A DNA stretch of 10,618 nt from an uncultured delta proteobacterium (lineage in GTDB: Bacteria > Myxococcota_A > Polyangia > Polyangiales > Ga0077539), in contig CAISKJ010001125.1 of NCBI GenBank assembly GCA_903885885.1, positions 1 to 10,618 of the forward strand, in the 5' to 3' direction. Below, one piece after another: positions 1 through 6,532 of this stretch. Positions within the stretch are counted from its first letter, which is position 1. Each line of letters begins with the position of its first letter. The position numbers and the translations under genes are program-made. The notes under the pieces were generated by a model, which saw nothing but the letters and a program-made list of their open reading frames with translations, had not been told where the DNA came from and did no database searches.

Positions 1-78
1 GGGACGGGCGACGGGCGGCGGCGGCGTCGCCTGGCAGGCCGCCAGCAGGGCGAGCGTCGAGGCGGCGCGGAGCTTCAT
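1..78 (-). CDS. Putative lipoprotein, N-terminal 26 codons only (runs off the window)
   Basis: Read on the minus strand from an ATG at 78, the first codons give a short basic start (M-K-L-R) and a hydrophobic stretch ending in the lipobox L-A-A-C, with Cys15 as the predicted lipidated residue. A Pro-rich segment (Q-A-T-P-P-P-P-V) follows. This is a class II signal peptide, so the product should be an exported, membrane-anchored lipoprotein. Nothing of the mature domain lies in the window, so no function can be given. The gene is divergent from the oxidoreductase that starts at 190. The 111-bp gap must hold both promoters, but I see no convincing -35/-10 pair there. Confidence 0.6.
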   Translation of the reverse strand, partial: MKLRAASTLALLAACQATPPPPVARP

Positions 79-189
79 GGTGCGAGCATCGCGCGCGGCC
101 CGACGACGCGTCAACGGCGGCGTCGCGCGGCCCTCGCGGTGCGCTTCACCCATCGACGCGGGGCCCTGTGTGGCGCTACGAAGCCCCGC

Positions 190-1146
190 ATGATCGTCGC
201 GACCTCGAACTCGTCCTCCGCGCCGCTGCGCCTCGTCGAAGTGCCGTCGCTCCCCTGCGGCGCCGGCGACGTGCGCGTGCGCGTGCGCGCCATCGGCGTA
301 AACCCCGTCGACTGGAAGATGCGCGAGGGCGGGCCCCTCGGCACCGCGCAGCGCATCATCGGCCCGCGCGGCCCCCTCGTGGTGGGCATCGACTTCGCGG
401 GCGAGGTCGTCGAGGTGGGCGCGGGCGTCACCGAGCTCGCGGTGGGGGCGCGCGTCGTGGGCGGCACCGACTTCTCGCGCGGCCAGCGCGGCAGCTACGC
501 CGACGAGGTGGTGGTGCGCCCCGACCAGTGCGCGCGCTTGCCCGAGGGCGTGTCCTTCGACGACGCGGCGTGCCTGCCCGTGGCGGGTGTCACCGCGTGG
601 CGCGCCCTCACCGACGTGGGGGGCATCAACACCCGGCGCGACGCGCGGGTGCTCGTGCTCGGCGCCTCGGGGGGCGTCGGGCTCTTCGCCGTGCAGCTCG
701 CGCGCGCGATGGGCGGCGCGGTGGTGGGCGTGTGCTCGGGCCGCAACGCAGCCCTGGTGGCGCGCCTCGGCGCCGCGGTGATCGACTACACCGCGGGCGA
801 TGCCCTCGCGGAGGCGCGCGCGGCAGGCCCCTACGAGCTCATCATCAACGCCGTGAGCTCCGAGACGTACCCCGCGAAAGACTGCCGCCCGATGCTCACC
901 CCCACGGGCATGCTCGACCTCGTGGTGGTGAGCCCCGTTGATTACCCCTCGCTGGTGTTCAACCGCCAGACGCGCACCATTCTCGGGCGCCCCACGCGGC
1001 AGCACCTCGAGCCCCTCGTGGCGGCCCTCGCGAAGGGCGGCCTCGAGACGCCCATCGAGACGCGCCTGCCGCTCGCCGAGGCCGAGGCCGCGCACGGGCG
1101 GTCGCGCGCGGGCAAGGTGGTCGGCAAGCTCATCCTGCACCCGTAG
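190..1146 (+). CDS. NAD(P)-dependent MDR oxidoreductase (quinone-oxidoreductase/zinc-less alcohol dehydrogenase type)
   Basis: A 318-residue cytosolic enzyme of the medium-chain dehydrogenase/reductase superfamily. The N-terminal GroES-like domain (about 1-130) includes the family pattern V-N-P-V-D-W-K-M at 38-44 and G-I-D-F-A-G-E-V-V at 67-74. The Rossmann domain has the nucleotide loop G158-A-S-G-G-V-G164. The S-G-R after the next strand (183-185) suggests a preference for NADPH. The zinc-ligand pattern G-H-E is replaced by G-I-D, so this should be a zinc-independent quinone/enone-reductase-like member; the substrate is unknown. I chose the ATG at 190 because the family usually begins within a few residues of the first beta strand. 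An in-frame GTG at 139 would add 17 basic, unrelated residues. No clear ribosome binding site precedes 190. The gene converges on the metallophosphoesterase, with 9 bp between the stop codons. Confidence 0.85.
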   Translation: MIVATSNSSSAPLRLVEVPSLPCGAGDVRVRVRAIGVNPVDWKMREGGPLGTAQRIIGPRGPLVVGIDFAGEVVEVGAGVTELAVGARVVGGTDFSRGQRGSYADEVVVRPDQCARLPEGVSFDDAACLPVAGVTAWRALTDVGGINTRRDARVLVLGASGGVGLFAVQLARAMGGAVVGVCSGRNAALVARLGAAVIDYTAGDALAEARAAGPYELIINAVSSETYPAKDCRPMLTPTGMLDLVVVSPVDYPSLVFNRQTRTILGRPTRQHLEPLVAALAKGGLETPIETRLPLAEAEAAHGRSRAGKVVGKLILHP

Positions 1147-1155
1147 GGGCAGCGG

Positions 1156-2310
1156 TCAGGCGCGCTCGAGGGTGATGAGCGCGATCTCGGGCGCCGTGCC
1201 GATGCGCATGGGCGGGCCCCAGTAGCCCGTTCCCTCGCTCACGTAGATCTGCGTGCCGGCCTCGCGGTGCAGGCCCGCGAGGTAGGGCTGGTCGAGCGCC
1301 ACGAGCTTCGTCCACGGCCAGATCTGCCCGCCGTGCGTGTGCCCCGAGAGCATGAGGCTCACGCCCTTCTCGACGGCCTGGCGAATGTGCTTGGGCTGGT
1401 GCGCGAGCAGCACCACGGGGCGCGCCGGGTCTCTCCCCGCGAGGGCCTTCGCGAGGTCGGGCTTGTAGGTGTCGAAGCGCTTCGCGCTCCAGTCGTTGAC
1501 GCCCGCGAGGTCGATCACCGCGTCGCCTTCGCCCACGGCCACGCGCTCGTTGTCGAGCACGCGCACGCCGAGGCGGCGAAGCTCCGCCACCCACGCGTCG
1601 ACGCCCGAATAGTACTCGTGGTTGCCCGTGACAAAGAACGTCCCGTGCTTTGCGCGCAGCTCGGCGAGGGGCGCCACGTGGGGGCCGAGCGCGGAGACGG
1701 GCCCGTCGACGAGGTCGCCGGTGATGGCGATGAGGTCGGGCTCGAGCGCGTTCACGGCGCGCACCATCGAGGCGATGAAGTCGCGCCCGATCATGGAGCC
1801 CACGTGCACGTCGGTGAGCTGCACCACGCGCATGCCGTGGAGCGCCGGCGGGAGGCCCGCGAGGCGCACGCTCACGCGCCGCACCGTCCACGGGGCGAGG
1901 GCGGTGCGCACGGCGAAGAGGCCCGTGACGAGCCCCGCGGCCCCGACGGCGCTCGCGATCACGCGCGCCATGAAGCGCCGGCGTACGGGGTCGTGCGCGC
2001 CCGCGACGGCGGCCATGAGCACCCGCGCCCCGTCGGTGGCCGCGAAGCCCAGGAGCAGAAAGAACGACAGCCCCATCCACGAGAAGATGGCCCACGCGAT
2101 GGGGGTCATCACCGCGCGCGGGAGCAGGCGGTTGAGGAACATCCCGAGCGGCAGCGAGAGGCCCGCGACGACGAGCGCCCCGGTGCCGAAGCGCGACCAC
2201 ACGAGGGGCCACTCGGGGTCGCGCACGAGCCTCGCCCAGAGGTAGTGGTGCATCCCGTAGGTGATCAGCGACACCACGGCGAGAAAGAACACGATCTGCA
2301 ATGCGCGCAT
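1156..2310 (-). CDS. Membrane-anchored calcineurin-like metallophosphoesterase (YkuE-like)
   Basis: A 384-residue protein. The N-terminal part (about 1-135) has roughly four hydrophobic segments (near 4-20, 41-60, 68-90 and 114-135), making a membrane anchor. The catalytic domain (about 160-380) shows the metallophosphoesterase metal motifs in order: T-D167-V-H169, G-D199-L-V-D-G, G-N230-H231-E-Y, H304 in A-H-Q-P-K-H, and G-H324-T-H326-G-G-Q. These are the two-metal-site ligands of the calcineurin-like family, so hydrolysis of a phosphoester or a lipid-linked phosphate is expected. Related membrane forms act on envelope substrates, but the substrate here is not evident. It is the last gene of a minus-strand operon: its ATG lies 34 bp after the stop of the second lysyl oxidase. 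The upstream stretch is a CT-rich repeat with a weak GAGG just before the start. Confidence 0.88.
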   Translation of the reverse strand: MRALQIVFFLAVVSLITYGMHHYLWARLVRDPEWPLVWSRFGTGALVVAGLSLPLGMFLNRLLPRAVMTPIAWAIFSWMGLSFFLLLGFAATDGARVLMAAVAGAHDPVRRRFMARVIASAVGAAGLVTGLFAVRTALAPWTVRRVSVRLAGLPPALHGMRVVQLTDVHVGSMIGRDFIASMVRAVNALEPDLIAITGDLVDGPVSALGPHVAPLAELRAKHGTFFVTGNHEYYSGVDAWVAELRRLGVRVLDNERVAVGEGDAVIDLAGVNDWSAKRFDTYKPDLAKALAGRDPARPVVLLAHQPKHIRQAVEKGVSLMLSGHTHGGQIWPWTKLVALDQPYLAGLHREAGTQIYVSEGTGYWGPPMRIGTAPEIALITLERA

Positions 2311-2344
2311 GATCCTCGGAGAAGAGAGAGAGTGGGGGCTTCGC

Positions 2345-3421
2345 TCAGCGGGTCGCGACGCGGCACGTGTACGCCGAGCCCGCGCGGTACGCCCCCGTGA
2401 GCACCCGATAGGCGCCCGACGCGGGGCACACGAAGGTGACCCGCGAGCACGGGTCGCGCGCGCCGTCGGTGACGCACGCGTCGTCGTTGGATGCCAGCGC
2501 CGCGCGCTCGTCGCACGGCCCCTCGGCCTCGCACACGCGGAGCATCGTGTCGCCGAGGCAGGTGCCCAGCGGCTCGCCGCAGAGGGCGTCGCAGCCGGCG
2601 GTCACCGTGGATCCGGGCGCGCAGCGGCGCGCGTCGCGCTCGGCGTCCCACCCGCACTCGCGGCGCGGCCCCTGCTCGCTCGTGGTGCACGGCAGCGTCG
2701 GGTCGGCCACGCCGCCGTCGACGCCGCCGTCAACGCCCGCGTCGCCGTCCCACGCGGGGAGGTCTACTTCGAACTCTCCCACGTTGTTGTCGTAGCGCGC
2801 CTCGGCGATGCGCCGCTCGGGGTTCACCGTGGCCCGGATGCGGTAGCGCCCCGCGGGCACGTCGGTCACGTCGATGTACTGACAGTCGAGGCCGCGCGGG
2901 TAGATGTCCATCCACCCCGCGTGGATGCCCTGACGGGCGCAGGTGTAGCGCTCGGCGTCGGGCAGCGGCGGCCCCGCGGCGCTCACGCGCTCGGTGTCTT
3001 CGAGGCAGAAGGCCTGCTTGTGCCCGCGCGCCACCTCGCGCCCGTCGAGCGCCACGAGGCGATAGTCGGCGTAGCCCGCGAAGTGATAGTGCCCGTGGCA
3101 CTCGCCCCACGCGAAGCCCGGCTGCACGCGGCCCTCGACGGTGGGCGCGCCCAGCGCGAGGTCGCCCGCGCCCGCGTTGGGCGTCGAGAGGTCGAAGCGC
3201 AGGAGGCGCCGCCGCCCCGGGAGCGCACACCCCTCCATGACGTCGCAGGCCCCCGCGGCGAACACCCGCTCTTGCACGAGCGGAAAGCGCACCACGGCGG
3301 TGAGGTCAGGCAATGTCACCTCGGGGGCGCGGTCGGCGGCGGCGTCGCGCGCGGGCGCGTCGGGCGACGTACACGCCGCGAGGGCCGCGACGGCGAGGCC
3401 TAGCGCGTCTCGAGGTGACAC
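2345..3421 (-). CDS. Lysyl-oxidase-like lipoprotein, second (downstream) paralogue
   Basis: A 358-residue exported protein with a lysyl oxidase domain (copper amine oxidase that turns peptidyl lysine into allysine). The GTG start at 3421 lies inside the end of the upstream paralogue (22-nt overlap) and gives a short signal peptide ending in lipobox L-A-A-C17. The catalytic domain (about 37-222) matches animal LOX. Copper-binding histidines are H109, H111 and H113 in W-G-E-C-H-G-H-Y-H. K135 in G-H-K-Q-A-F-C-L-E-D-T and Y174 in W-M-D-I-Y correspond to the pair that forms the lysine tyrosylquinone cofactor. D-C-Q-Y-I-D-V-T-D-V is also conserved. After a D/G-rich linker (about 225-241), residues 245-358 form a Cys-rich module with 12 cysteines shared with the paralogue. 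The product is probably an active surface amine oxidase. Protein substrates are unknown. Confidence 0.9.
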   Translation of the reverse strand: MSPRDALGLAVAALAACTSPDAPARDAAADRAPEVTLPDLTAVVRFPLVQERVFAAGACDVMEGCALPGRRRLLRFDLSTPNAGAGDLALGAPTVEGRVQPGFAWGECHGHYHFAGYADYRLVALDGREVARGHKQAFCLEDTERVSAAGPPLPDAERYTCARQGIHAGWMDIYPRGLDCQYIDVTDVPAGRYRIRATVNPERRIAEARYDNNVGEFEVDLPAWDGDAGVDGGVDGGVADPTLPCTTSEQGPRRECGWDAERDARRCAPGSTVTAGCDALCGEPLGTCLGDTMLRVCEAEGPCDERAALASNDDACVTDGARDPCSRVTFVCPASGAYRVLTGAYRAGSAYTCRVATR

Positions 3422-4704
3422 TCGTAGGCCCCACCCGCGCGGTACGCGCCGGTGAGAATGGTGTAGCGCCCGACGGAGGGGCACGTGAACGACACGAGCG
3501 AGCAGAGGCGCGTGGGGCCGCCGTCGCCGGGGCACGCGTCGTCGTTGGTGGCGACCGCGGTGAGGTCGGGGCAGGGCGCACCGCCGGGGCAGATGCGAAT
3601 CATCGGGTCGCCCGCGCAGAGGCCCAGCGGAGGCATGCAGCCCTGGTTGCACCCGACCTCGACGCGCGCGCCCGGCGTGCACGTGCGCGGGGTGCCCTCG
3701 ACCTGCCAGCCGCAGTTGCGCCCCGTCCCCTCGGTGGCGGCGGGGCACGCGAGCGTCGGGTCGATGGAGACGCCCCCGTCGGCGCCCCCGTCGGCGTCGG
3801 GGGCCGCGGGGATGTCGATGTCGTAGAAGCTCTCGTTGTCGGCGTAGTTACTCTCGGCGACTACGCGCTCCATGTTGATCTGCGTGCGGATGCGGTATCG
3901 CCCCGGGGGCACGCCGGTAATGTCGACGTACTGGCAGTCGAGGCTGCGGCCGTAGGTGTCGGCCCACCCCACGTGAATGCCCTGGTTGCCGCAGTTGTAT
4001 CGCTCGGCCGCGGGGAGGTCGACGCCCATGCCCATGTACCGCCCCGAGTCGAGGAGGCAGTACGACTGCTTGTGCCCGCGCGCCACCTCGCGCCCCGCCA
4101 TGTCGACGAGGCGATAGTCGGCGTAGCCGCGCAGGTGCCAGTGCATGTGGCAGGTGCCGTATTCGAACATCCCCGCGGGGCGGCCGGCCATGGTGGGCGC
4201 GCCGAGGTACAGGTCGGCGGCGCCGATGTTGGGCGTCGTGAGGTCGAAGCGCAGCAGCCGTCGGTTGCCCGCCACGGTGCAGCCCTCCATCACCTCGCAG
4301 GCCCCCGCGGCGAAGTTTCGCTCCTGAATCTGCGGGTTGCCGATTACCGGAATGAGGTTGGGCAGCGCGCCGCCGTCGACCGCGGGCGCATCGAGGCGCG
4401 GCGCGTCGACGGCGCCGTCGCGCGCGGTCGCGTCGGCGGGCCGCGCGGCGTCGACGAGGGGCTGATCGGGGTCGATCACCACGGGCACGTCGACGTACAC
4501 ATCAGCCACGGTGCCGTCGGGCGACGCGGGCGCGTCGGGCGACGGGGGCGCGTCGGGCGACGGGGCGCCGGTGTCTTTGGTCGTGCCCGCATCCCCGGGC
4601 GGGAGCCGCAGGCCCAGGTTGCTCGGCGCGCAGGCCGCGAGCGCGAGAGCCAGCGTGAACGCGCAGCGTGTCGCGCGAGACCCGAGTGACGTTGGTTCGC
4701 TCAC
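3400..4704 (-). CDS. Lysyl-oxidase-like lipoprotein, first (upstream) paralogue
   Basis: A 434-residue lipoprotein. I chose the GTG at 4704 because it is preceded by GGAA about 5 nt upstream and places a basic N-region and hydrophobic core directly before lipobox L22-A-A-C25. A start at 4752 would put 16 extra residues ahead of the signal peptide. A long Asp/Pro/Ala-rich linker (about 26-113) contains repeated S-P-D-A-P units. The lysyl oxidase domain (about 114-299) has copper histidines H186, H188 and H190 in C-H-M-H-W-H, and the cofactor pair K212 (G-H-K-Q-S-Y-C-L) and Y251 (W-A-D-T-Y). A D/G-rich spacer leads to a C-terminal module with 12 cysteines (320-434). It is the first gene of the operon, is divergent from the aminotransferase, and overlaps the next lox gene. 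The role is inferred to be oxidative cross-linking of envelope or matrix proteins. Confidence 0.9.
   Translation of the reverse strand: MSEPTSLGSRATRCAFTLALALAACAPSNLGLRLPPGDAGTTKDTGAPSPDAPPSPDAPASPDGTVADVYVDVPVVIDPDQPLVDAARPADATARDGAVDAPRLDAPAVDGGALPNLIPVIGNPQIQERNFAAGACEVMEGCTVAGNRRLLRFDLTTPNIGAADLYLGAPTMAGRPAGMFEYGTCHMHWHLRGYADYRLVDMAGREVARGHKQSYCLLDSGRYMGMGVDLPAAERYNCGNQGIHVGWADTYGRSLDCQYVDITGVPPGRYRIRTQINMERVVAESNYADNESFYDIDIPAAPDADGGADGGVSIDPTLACPAATEGTGRNCGWQVEGTPRTCTPGARVEVGCNQGCMPPLGLCAGDPMIRICPGGAPCPDLTAVATNDDACPGDGGPTRLCSLVSFTCPSVGRYTILTGAYRAGGAYECHLETR
3403..3747 (-). other. Cys-rich C-terminal module of the first lysyl oxidase (duplicated in the second at 2348-2689)
   Basis: Both paralogues end in the same module of about 114 residues. 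It carries 12 cysteines in matching order, with landmarks C-G-W, P-L-G-x-C-x-G-D-x-M-x-R-x-C, a N-D-D-A-C turn and L-T-G-A-Y-R-A-G near the end. In the last 18 residues 13 are identical. It lies after the catalytic domain and is absent from animal LOX. I do not recognise it as a named domain. Conserved cysteines in an exported protein suggest disulphide-bonded beta structure. Confidence 0.6.
4515..4566 (-). repeat. 18-bp tandem repeat in the linker of the first lysyl oxidase
   Basis: Three consecutive units of the pattern cgtcgggcgacgSgggcg (the third is partial) run from 4515 to 4566. On the coding strand they encode repeated S-P-D-A-P units in the flexible linker between the lipidated cysteine and the catalytic domain. 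Units in a multiple of three can be gained or lost without breaking the frame. Confidence 0.7.
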
Positions 4705-4776
4705 ACTTCCGATACTAACAGCACCTCGGCGCGCGGCGCGACACTCGCGCACGCGCTTCCGTTACACTCCGCGGCC
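4705..4776. promoter_or_regulatory. Divergent intergenic region between the lysyl oxidase operon and the aminotransferase
   Basis: These 72 bp separate two start codons pointing away from each other, so promoters for both units should lie here. On the minus strand TAGTAT, about 8-14 nt before the GTG, resembles a -10 element. On the plus strand TTACACT lies about 10 nt before the ATG. Neither has a good -35 and both sit very close to the start codons, so these are weak candidates only. Confidence 0.3.
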
Positions 4777-5925
4777 ATGCGTATCGGATCACGACTGGCC
4801 AACGCGGCCGTGTCAGACATTCGCGCCATGACGCGCGCCTGCGACGCCGTCGGGGGCATCAACCTCGGTCAGGGCGTGTGCGACCTCCCCACCCCGGAGC
4901 CCGTGGCGCGCGCGGCGCATGCGGCCATCGACGCGGGCAAGGCGGTGTACGCGCCGCCCGAAGGGGTCCCCGCGCTGCGCGAGGCCATCGCGCGGAGGGT
5001 CGGGCGCGACTACGGCCTCTCCGTCGACGCGACCTCCGAGGTGGTGGTCACGCTGGGCGCGACGGGCGGCTTCGCGGCGGCGGCGATGGCCCTCCTCGAC
5101 CCCGGCGACGAGGTGATTCTCTTCGAACCATATTATGGTTATCACTACAACACGGTGGTGGGTCTGGGCATGGTGCCGGTGCTCGTGCCGCTGCGCCCGC
5201 CCGCGTGGGAGGTCGATTTCGACGCCCTCGCGCGCGCCGTCACCGACCGCACGCGGGCCATCGTGCTGTGCACGCCGGGCAATCCGCACGGCAAGGTGTG
5301 GACGCCCGCCGAGCTCGACGCCCTCGGCGCCCTCGCGGCCTCTCGCGACCTCCTGGTGATCACCGATGAGATCTATGAGCACATCGTGTACGAGGGGGCT
5401 GCGCACGTGCCCCTCGCGACGCGCCCGGGCATGCGCGCGCGCACCGTGACCCTGTCGGGTTGTTCGAAGACCTTCTCGGTCACGGGCTGGCGCGTGGGCT
5501 ACGCGATCGCGCCCCCCGACGCGGCGCGGCGCATCGCGGTGGCGCACGACCTCTTGTACGTGTGCGCGCCGACCCCGCTGCAGCACGCCTGCGCCGAGGG
5601 CCTGGCGATGCCCGACGACTATTTTCGCGGCCTCTCGGCGATGTATCAGAAGAAGCGAGACATCGTGTGCGGGGCCCTCGCCGACGCGGGGCTCACCCCC
5701 TACGTGCCCGCGGGTGCGTACTACGTGCTGGCCGACGCGCGGCGCCTCGGGTGCGCCACGGCGCGCGAGGCGGCCTTCACGCTGCTCGATCGGGCGAAGA
5801 TCGCGGCGGTGTCGGGGGCGAGCTTCTACCGTGATCCGGTGGGCGAGACGCTGCTGCGGTTCTGCTTCGCGAAGGACGACGACCTGTTGGAAGAGGCCGC
5901 CCGCAGGCTGCGCGCTCTTGGATGA
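4777..5925 (+). CDS. PLP-dependent class I/II aminotransferase
   Basis: A 382-residue fold-type I aminotransferase, full length for the family. The N-terminal substrate-binding segment N-L-G-Q-G-V-C-D-L-P-T-P is at 29-40, and Y-A-P-P-E-G-V-P at 58-65. N169 lies in T-P-G-N-P-H-G. D197 in I-T-D-E-I-Y contacts the PLP ring nitrogen. The Schiff-base lysine is K231 in S-G-C-S-K-T-F-S-V-T-G-W-R-V-G-Y. The C-terminal L-L-R-F-C-F-A-K supplies the arginine that binds the substrate carboxylate. The pattern fits the aspartate/kynurenine/methionine aminotransferase group; the exact amino acid cannot be told from sequence. The start follows directly from M-R-I-G-S-R-L, but no strong ribosome binding site is seen. 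The stop is only 2 bp from the 3' end of the convergent tRNA-Asp, with no terminator between. Confidence 0.92.
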   Translation: MRIGSRLANAAVSDIRAMTRACDAVGGINLGQGVCDLPTPEPVARAAHAAIDAGKAVYAPPEGVPALREAIARRVGRDYGLSVDATSEVVVTLGATGGFAAAAMALLDPGDEVILFEPYYGYHYNTVVGLGMVPVLVPLRPPAWEVDFDALARAVTDRTRAIVLCTPGNPHGKVWTPAELDALGALAASRDLLVITDEIYEHIVYEGAAHVPLATRPGMRARTVTLSGCSKTFSVTGWRVGYAIAPPDAARRIAVAHDLLYVCAPTPLQHACAEGLAMPDDYFRGLSAMYQKKRDIVCGALADAGLTPYVPAGAYYVLADARRLGCATAREAAFTLLDRAKIAAVSGASFYRDPVGETLLRFCFAKDDDLLEEAARRLRALG

Positions 5926-5927
5926 AG

Positions 5928-6001
5928 TGGCGGTCCCGACGGGAATCGAACCCGCATCAGCCGGGAGACAACCGGCGATTCTGCCACTGAACTACGAGAC
6001 C
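5928..6001 (-). tRNA. tRNA-Asp (GTC), CCA encoded
   Basis: Acceptor GGTCTCG pairs with CGGGACC (one G-U). The anticodon stem is GCCGG/CCGGC with loop TTGTCTC, giving anticodon GTC. The T-arm is GCGGG/CCCGT with loop TTCGATT. The D-loop AGTGGCA keeps the invariant GG. Discriminator G73 is followed by an encoded CCA (5928-5930). It is the last gene of the array in transcription order. Confidence 0.92.
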
Positions 6002-6013
6002 TTCGGGCGGCAT

Positions 6014-6051
6014 CGGGCCGCGCGCTCTCGGGACAAGAGACGCGCGGCCCG
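6014..6051 (-). other. Long GC-rich stem-loop between tRNA-Gly(GCC) and tRNA-Asp
   Basis: An 11-bp perfect stem (6014-6024 with 6041-6051) is extended by four more pairs (6026-6029 with 6037-6040) across a one-base bulge, closing a 7-nt loop at 6030-6036. No T-run follows on either strand, so it does not look like an intrinsic terminator. A processing or stabilising hairpin in the tRNA precursor is more likely. Confidence 0.7.
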
Positions 6052-6059
6052 GTGACCGC

Positions 6060-6134
6060 TGGAGCGGACGACGGGATTCGCACCCGCACGAACGGAGTGG
6101 CACTCCATTGCTGCTACTGTTACATCACGTCCGC
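6060..6134 (-). tRNA. tRNA-Gly (GCC) with non-canonical T-loop (G55), CCA encoded
   Basis: A perfect 7-bp acceptor (GCGGACG/CGTCCGC) and U73 followed by CCA fit glycine identity. The anticodon stem ATGGA/TCCGT carries loop GTGCCAC, giving anticodon GCC. The T-stem GCGGG/CCCGT holds loop TGCGAAT in place of TTCRANY, so position 55 is G. The D-loop reads AACAGTA, with A where G18 is expected. The D-stem is weak (three pairs) and there is one extra base before the anticodon stem. Stem pairing and identity elements are kept, so this looks like a specialised tRNA rather than a decayed one. Confidence 0.85.
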
Positions 6135-6146
6135 ATACGAGAAGGG

Positions 6147-6219
6147 CAGCCCTGACGGGAATCGAACCCGTGTCAGCGGGGTGAAAACCCGCGATCTTGT
6201 ACCATTAGACGACAGGGCC
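6147..6219 (-). tRNA. tRNA-Glu (TTC)
   Basis: Acceptor GGCCCTG pairs with CAGGGCT (G1-U72 wobble). The anticodon stem is GCGGG/CCCGC with loop TTTTCAC, giving anticodon TTC. The D-arm is GTCT/AGAT with loop AATGGTACA, which keeps GG. The T-loop is TTCGATT. Discriminator G is followed by CCC, not CCA, so the tail would be added or repaired after transcription. Confidence 0.9.
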
Positions 6220-6273
6220 CTACGTTGATGGAATGCGCACTGCAGGCTGGACGGCGCCGCGTGCGCGCTCCGG

Positions 6274-6344
6274 AGCGGGTATCGGGATTTGCACCCGAAC
6301 CATCACGGTGGAAGCGTGAGGTGCTGCTGCTACACTACACCCGC
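6274..6344 (-). tRNA. tRNA-Gly (TCC) with non-canonical T-loop (G55)
   Basis: Acceptor GCGGGTG pairs with TACCCGC, and discriminator U73 fits glycine identity. The anticodon stem TCACG/CGTGA is perfect, with loop CTTCCAC giving anticodon TCC. The D-stem GTGT/GCAC pairs fully and its 7-nt loop AGCAGCA has A at position 18 followed by G19. The T-stem TCGGG/CCCGA holds loop TGCAAAT, so position 55 is G. The sequence after the discriminator is CCG, so CCA is not encoded. Confidence 0.87.
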
Positions 6345-6359
6345 GAAGAGACATCGAGG

Positions 6360-6432
6360 CGACCCTGACGGGAATCGAACCCGTATTTGCCGATCGAGAA
6401 TCGGCCTTCCTGAGCCGTTAGAAGACAGGGTC
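6360..6432 (-). tRNA. tRNA-Glu (CTC)
   Basis: A perfect acceptor (GACCCTG/CAGGGTC). The anticodon stem is GCCGA/TCGGC with loop TTCTCGA, giving anticodon CTC; position 37 is G, which is unusual for Glu. The D-loop AACGGCTCA keeps GG, and the T-loop TTCGATT is canonical. Discriminator G is followed by CCT. Confidence 0.9.
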
Positions 6433-6441
6433 ACAAACCGA

Positions 6442-6512
6442 TGGGACGGATGGGAATTGAACCCATATTGCCTGGGCCACAGTCAGGCGTTCTACCGTTG
6501 AACTACCGCCCC
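6442..6512 (-). tRNA. tRNA-His (GTG) lacking the usual G-1:C73 pair
   Basis: Acceptor GGGGCGG pairs with CCGTCCC (one G-U). The D-arm is GTTC/GAAC with loop AACGGTA. The anticodon loop CTGTGGC gives anticodon GTG, with an A-C mismatch at the base of the loop (31-39). The T-arm is ATGGG/CCCAT with loop TTCAATT. The base before G1 is A and the discriminator is A73, so the bacterial HisRS identity pair G-1:C73 is not encoded. No CCA is encoded. Confidence 0.85.
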
Positions 6513-6532
6513 TTCACAAGGCACACCGACGG

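Noticed and set aside
139..189. GTG at 139 as the start of the oxidoreductase
   Set aside because: It adds 17 basic residues with no match to the family; the first beta strand follows directly from ATG 190.
3422..3748. Long upstream extension of the second lysyl oxidase frame (start at 3748)
   Set aside because: It overlaps the first paralogue for over 300 bp and has Arg/His-rich shadow composition. The GTG at 3421 gives a signal peptide and lipobox immediately.
6014..6051. Intrinsic terminator inside the tRNA array
   Set aside because: The hairpin is strong but no U-tract follows on either strand, and tRNA-Asp lies downstream in the same orientation.
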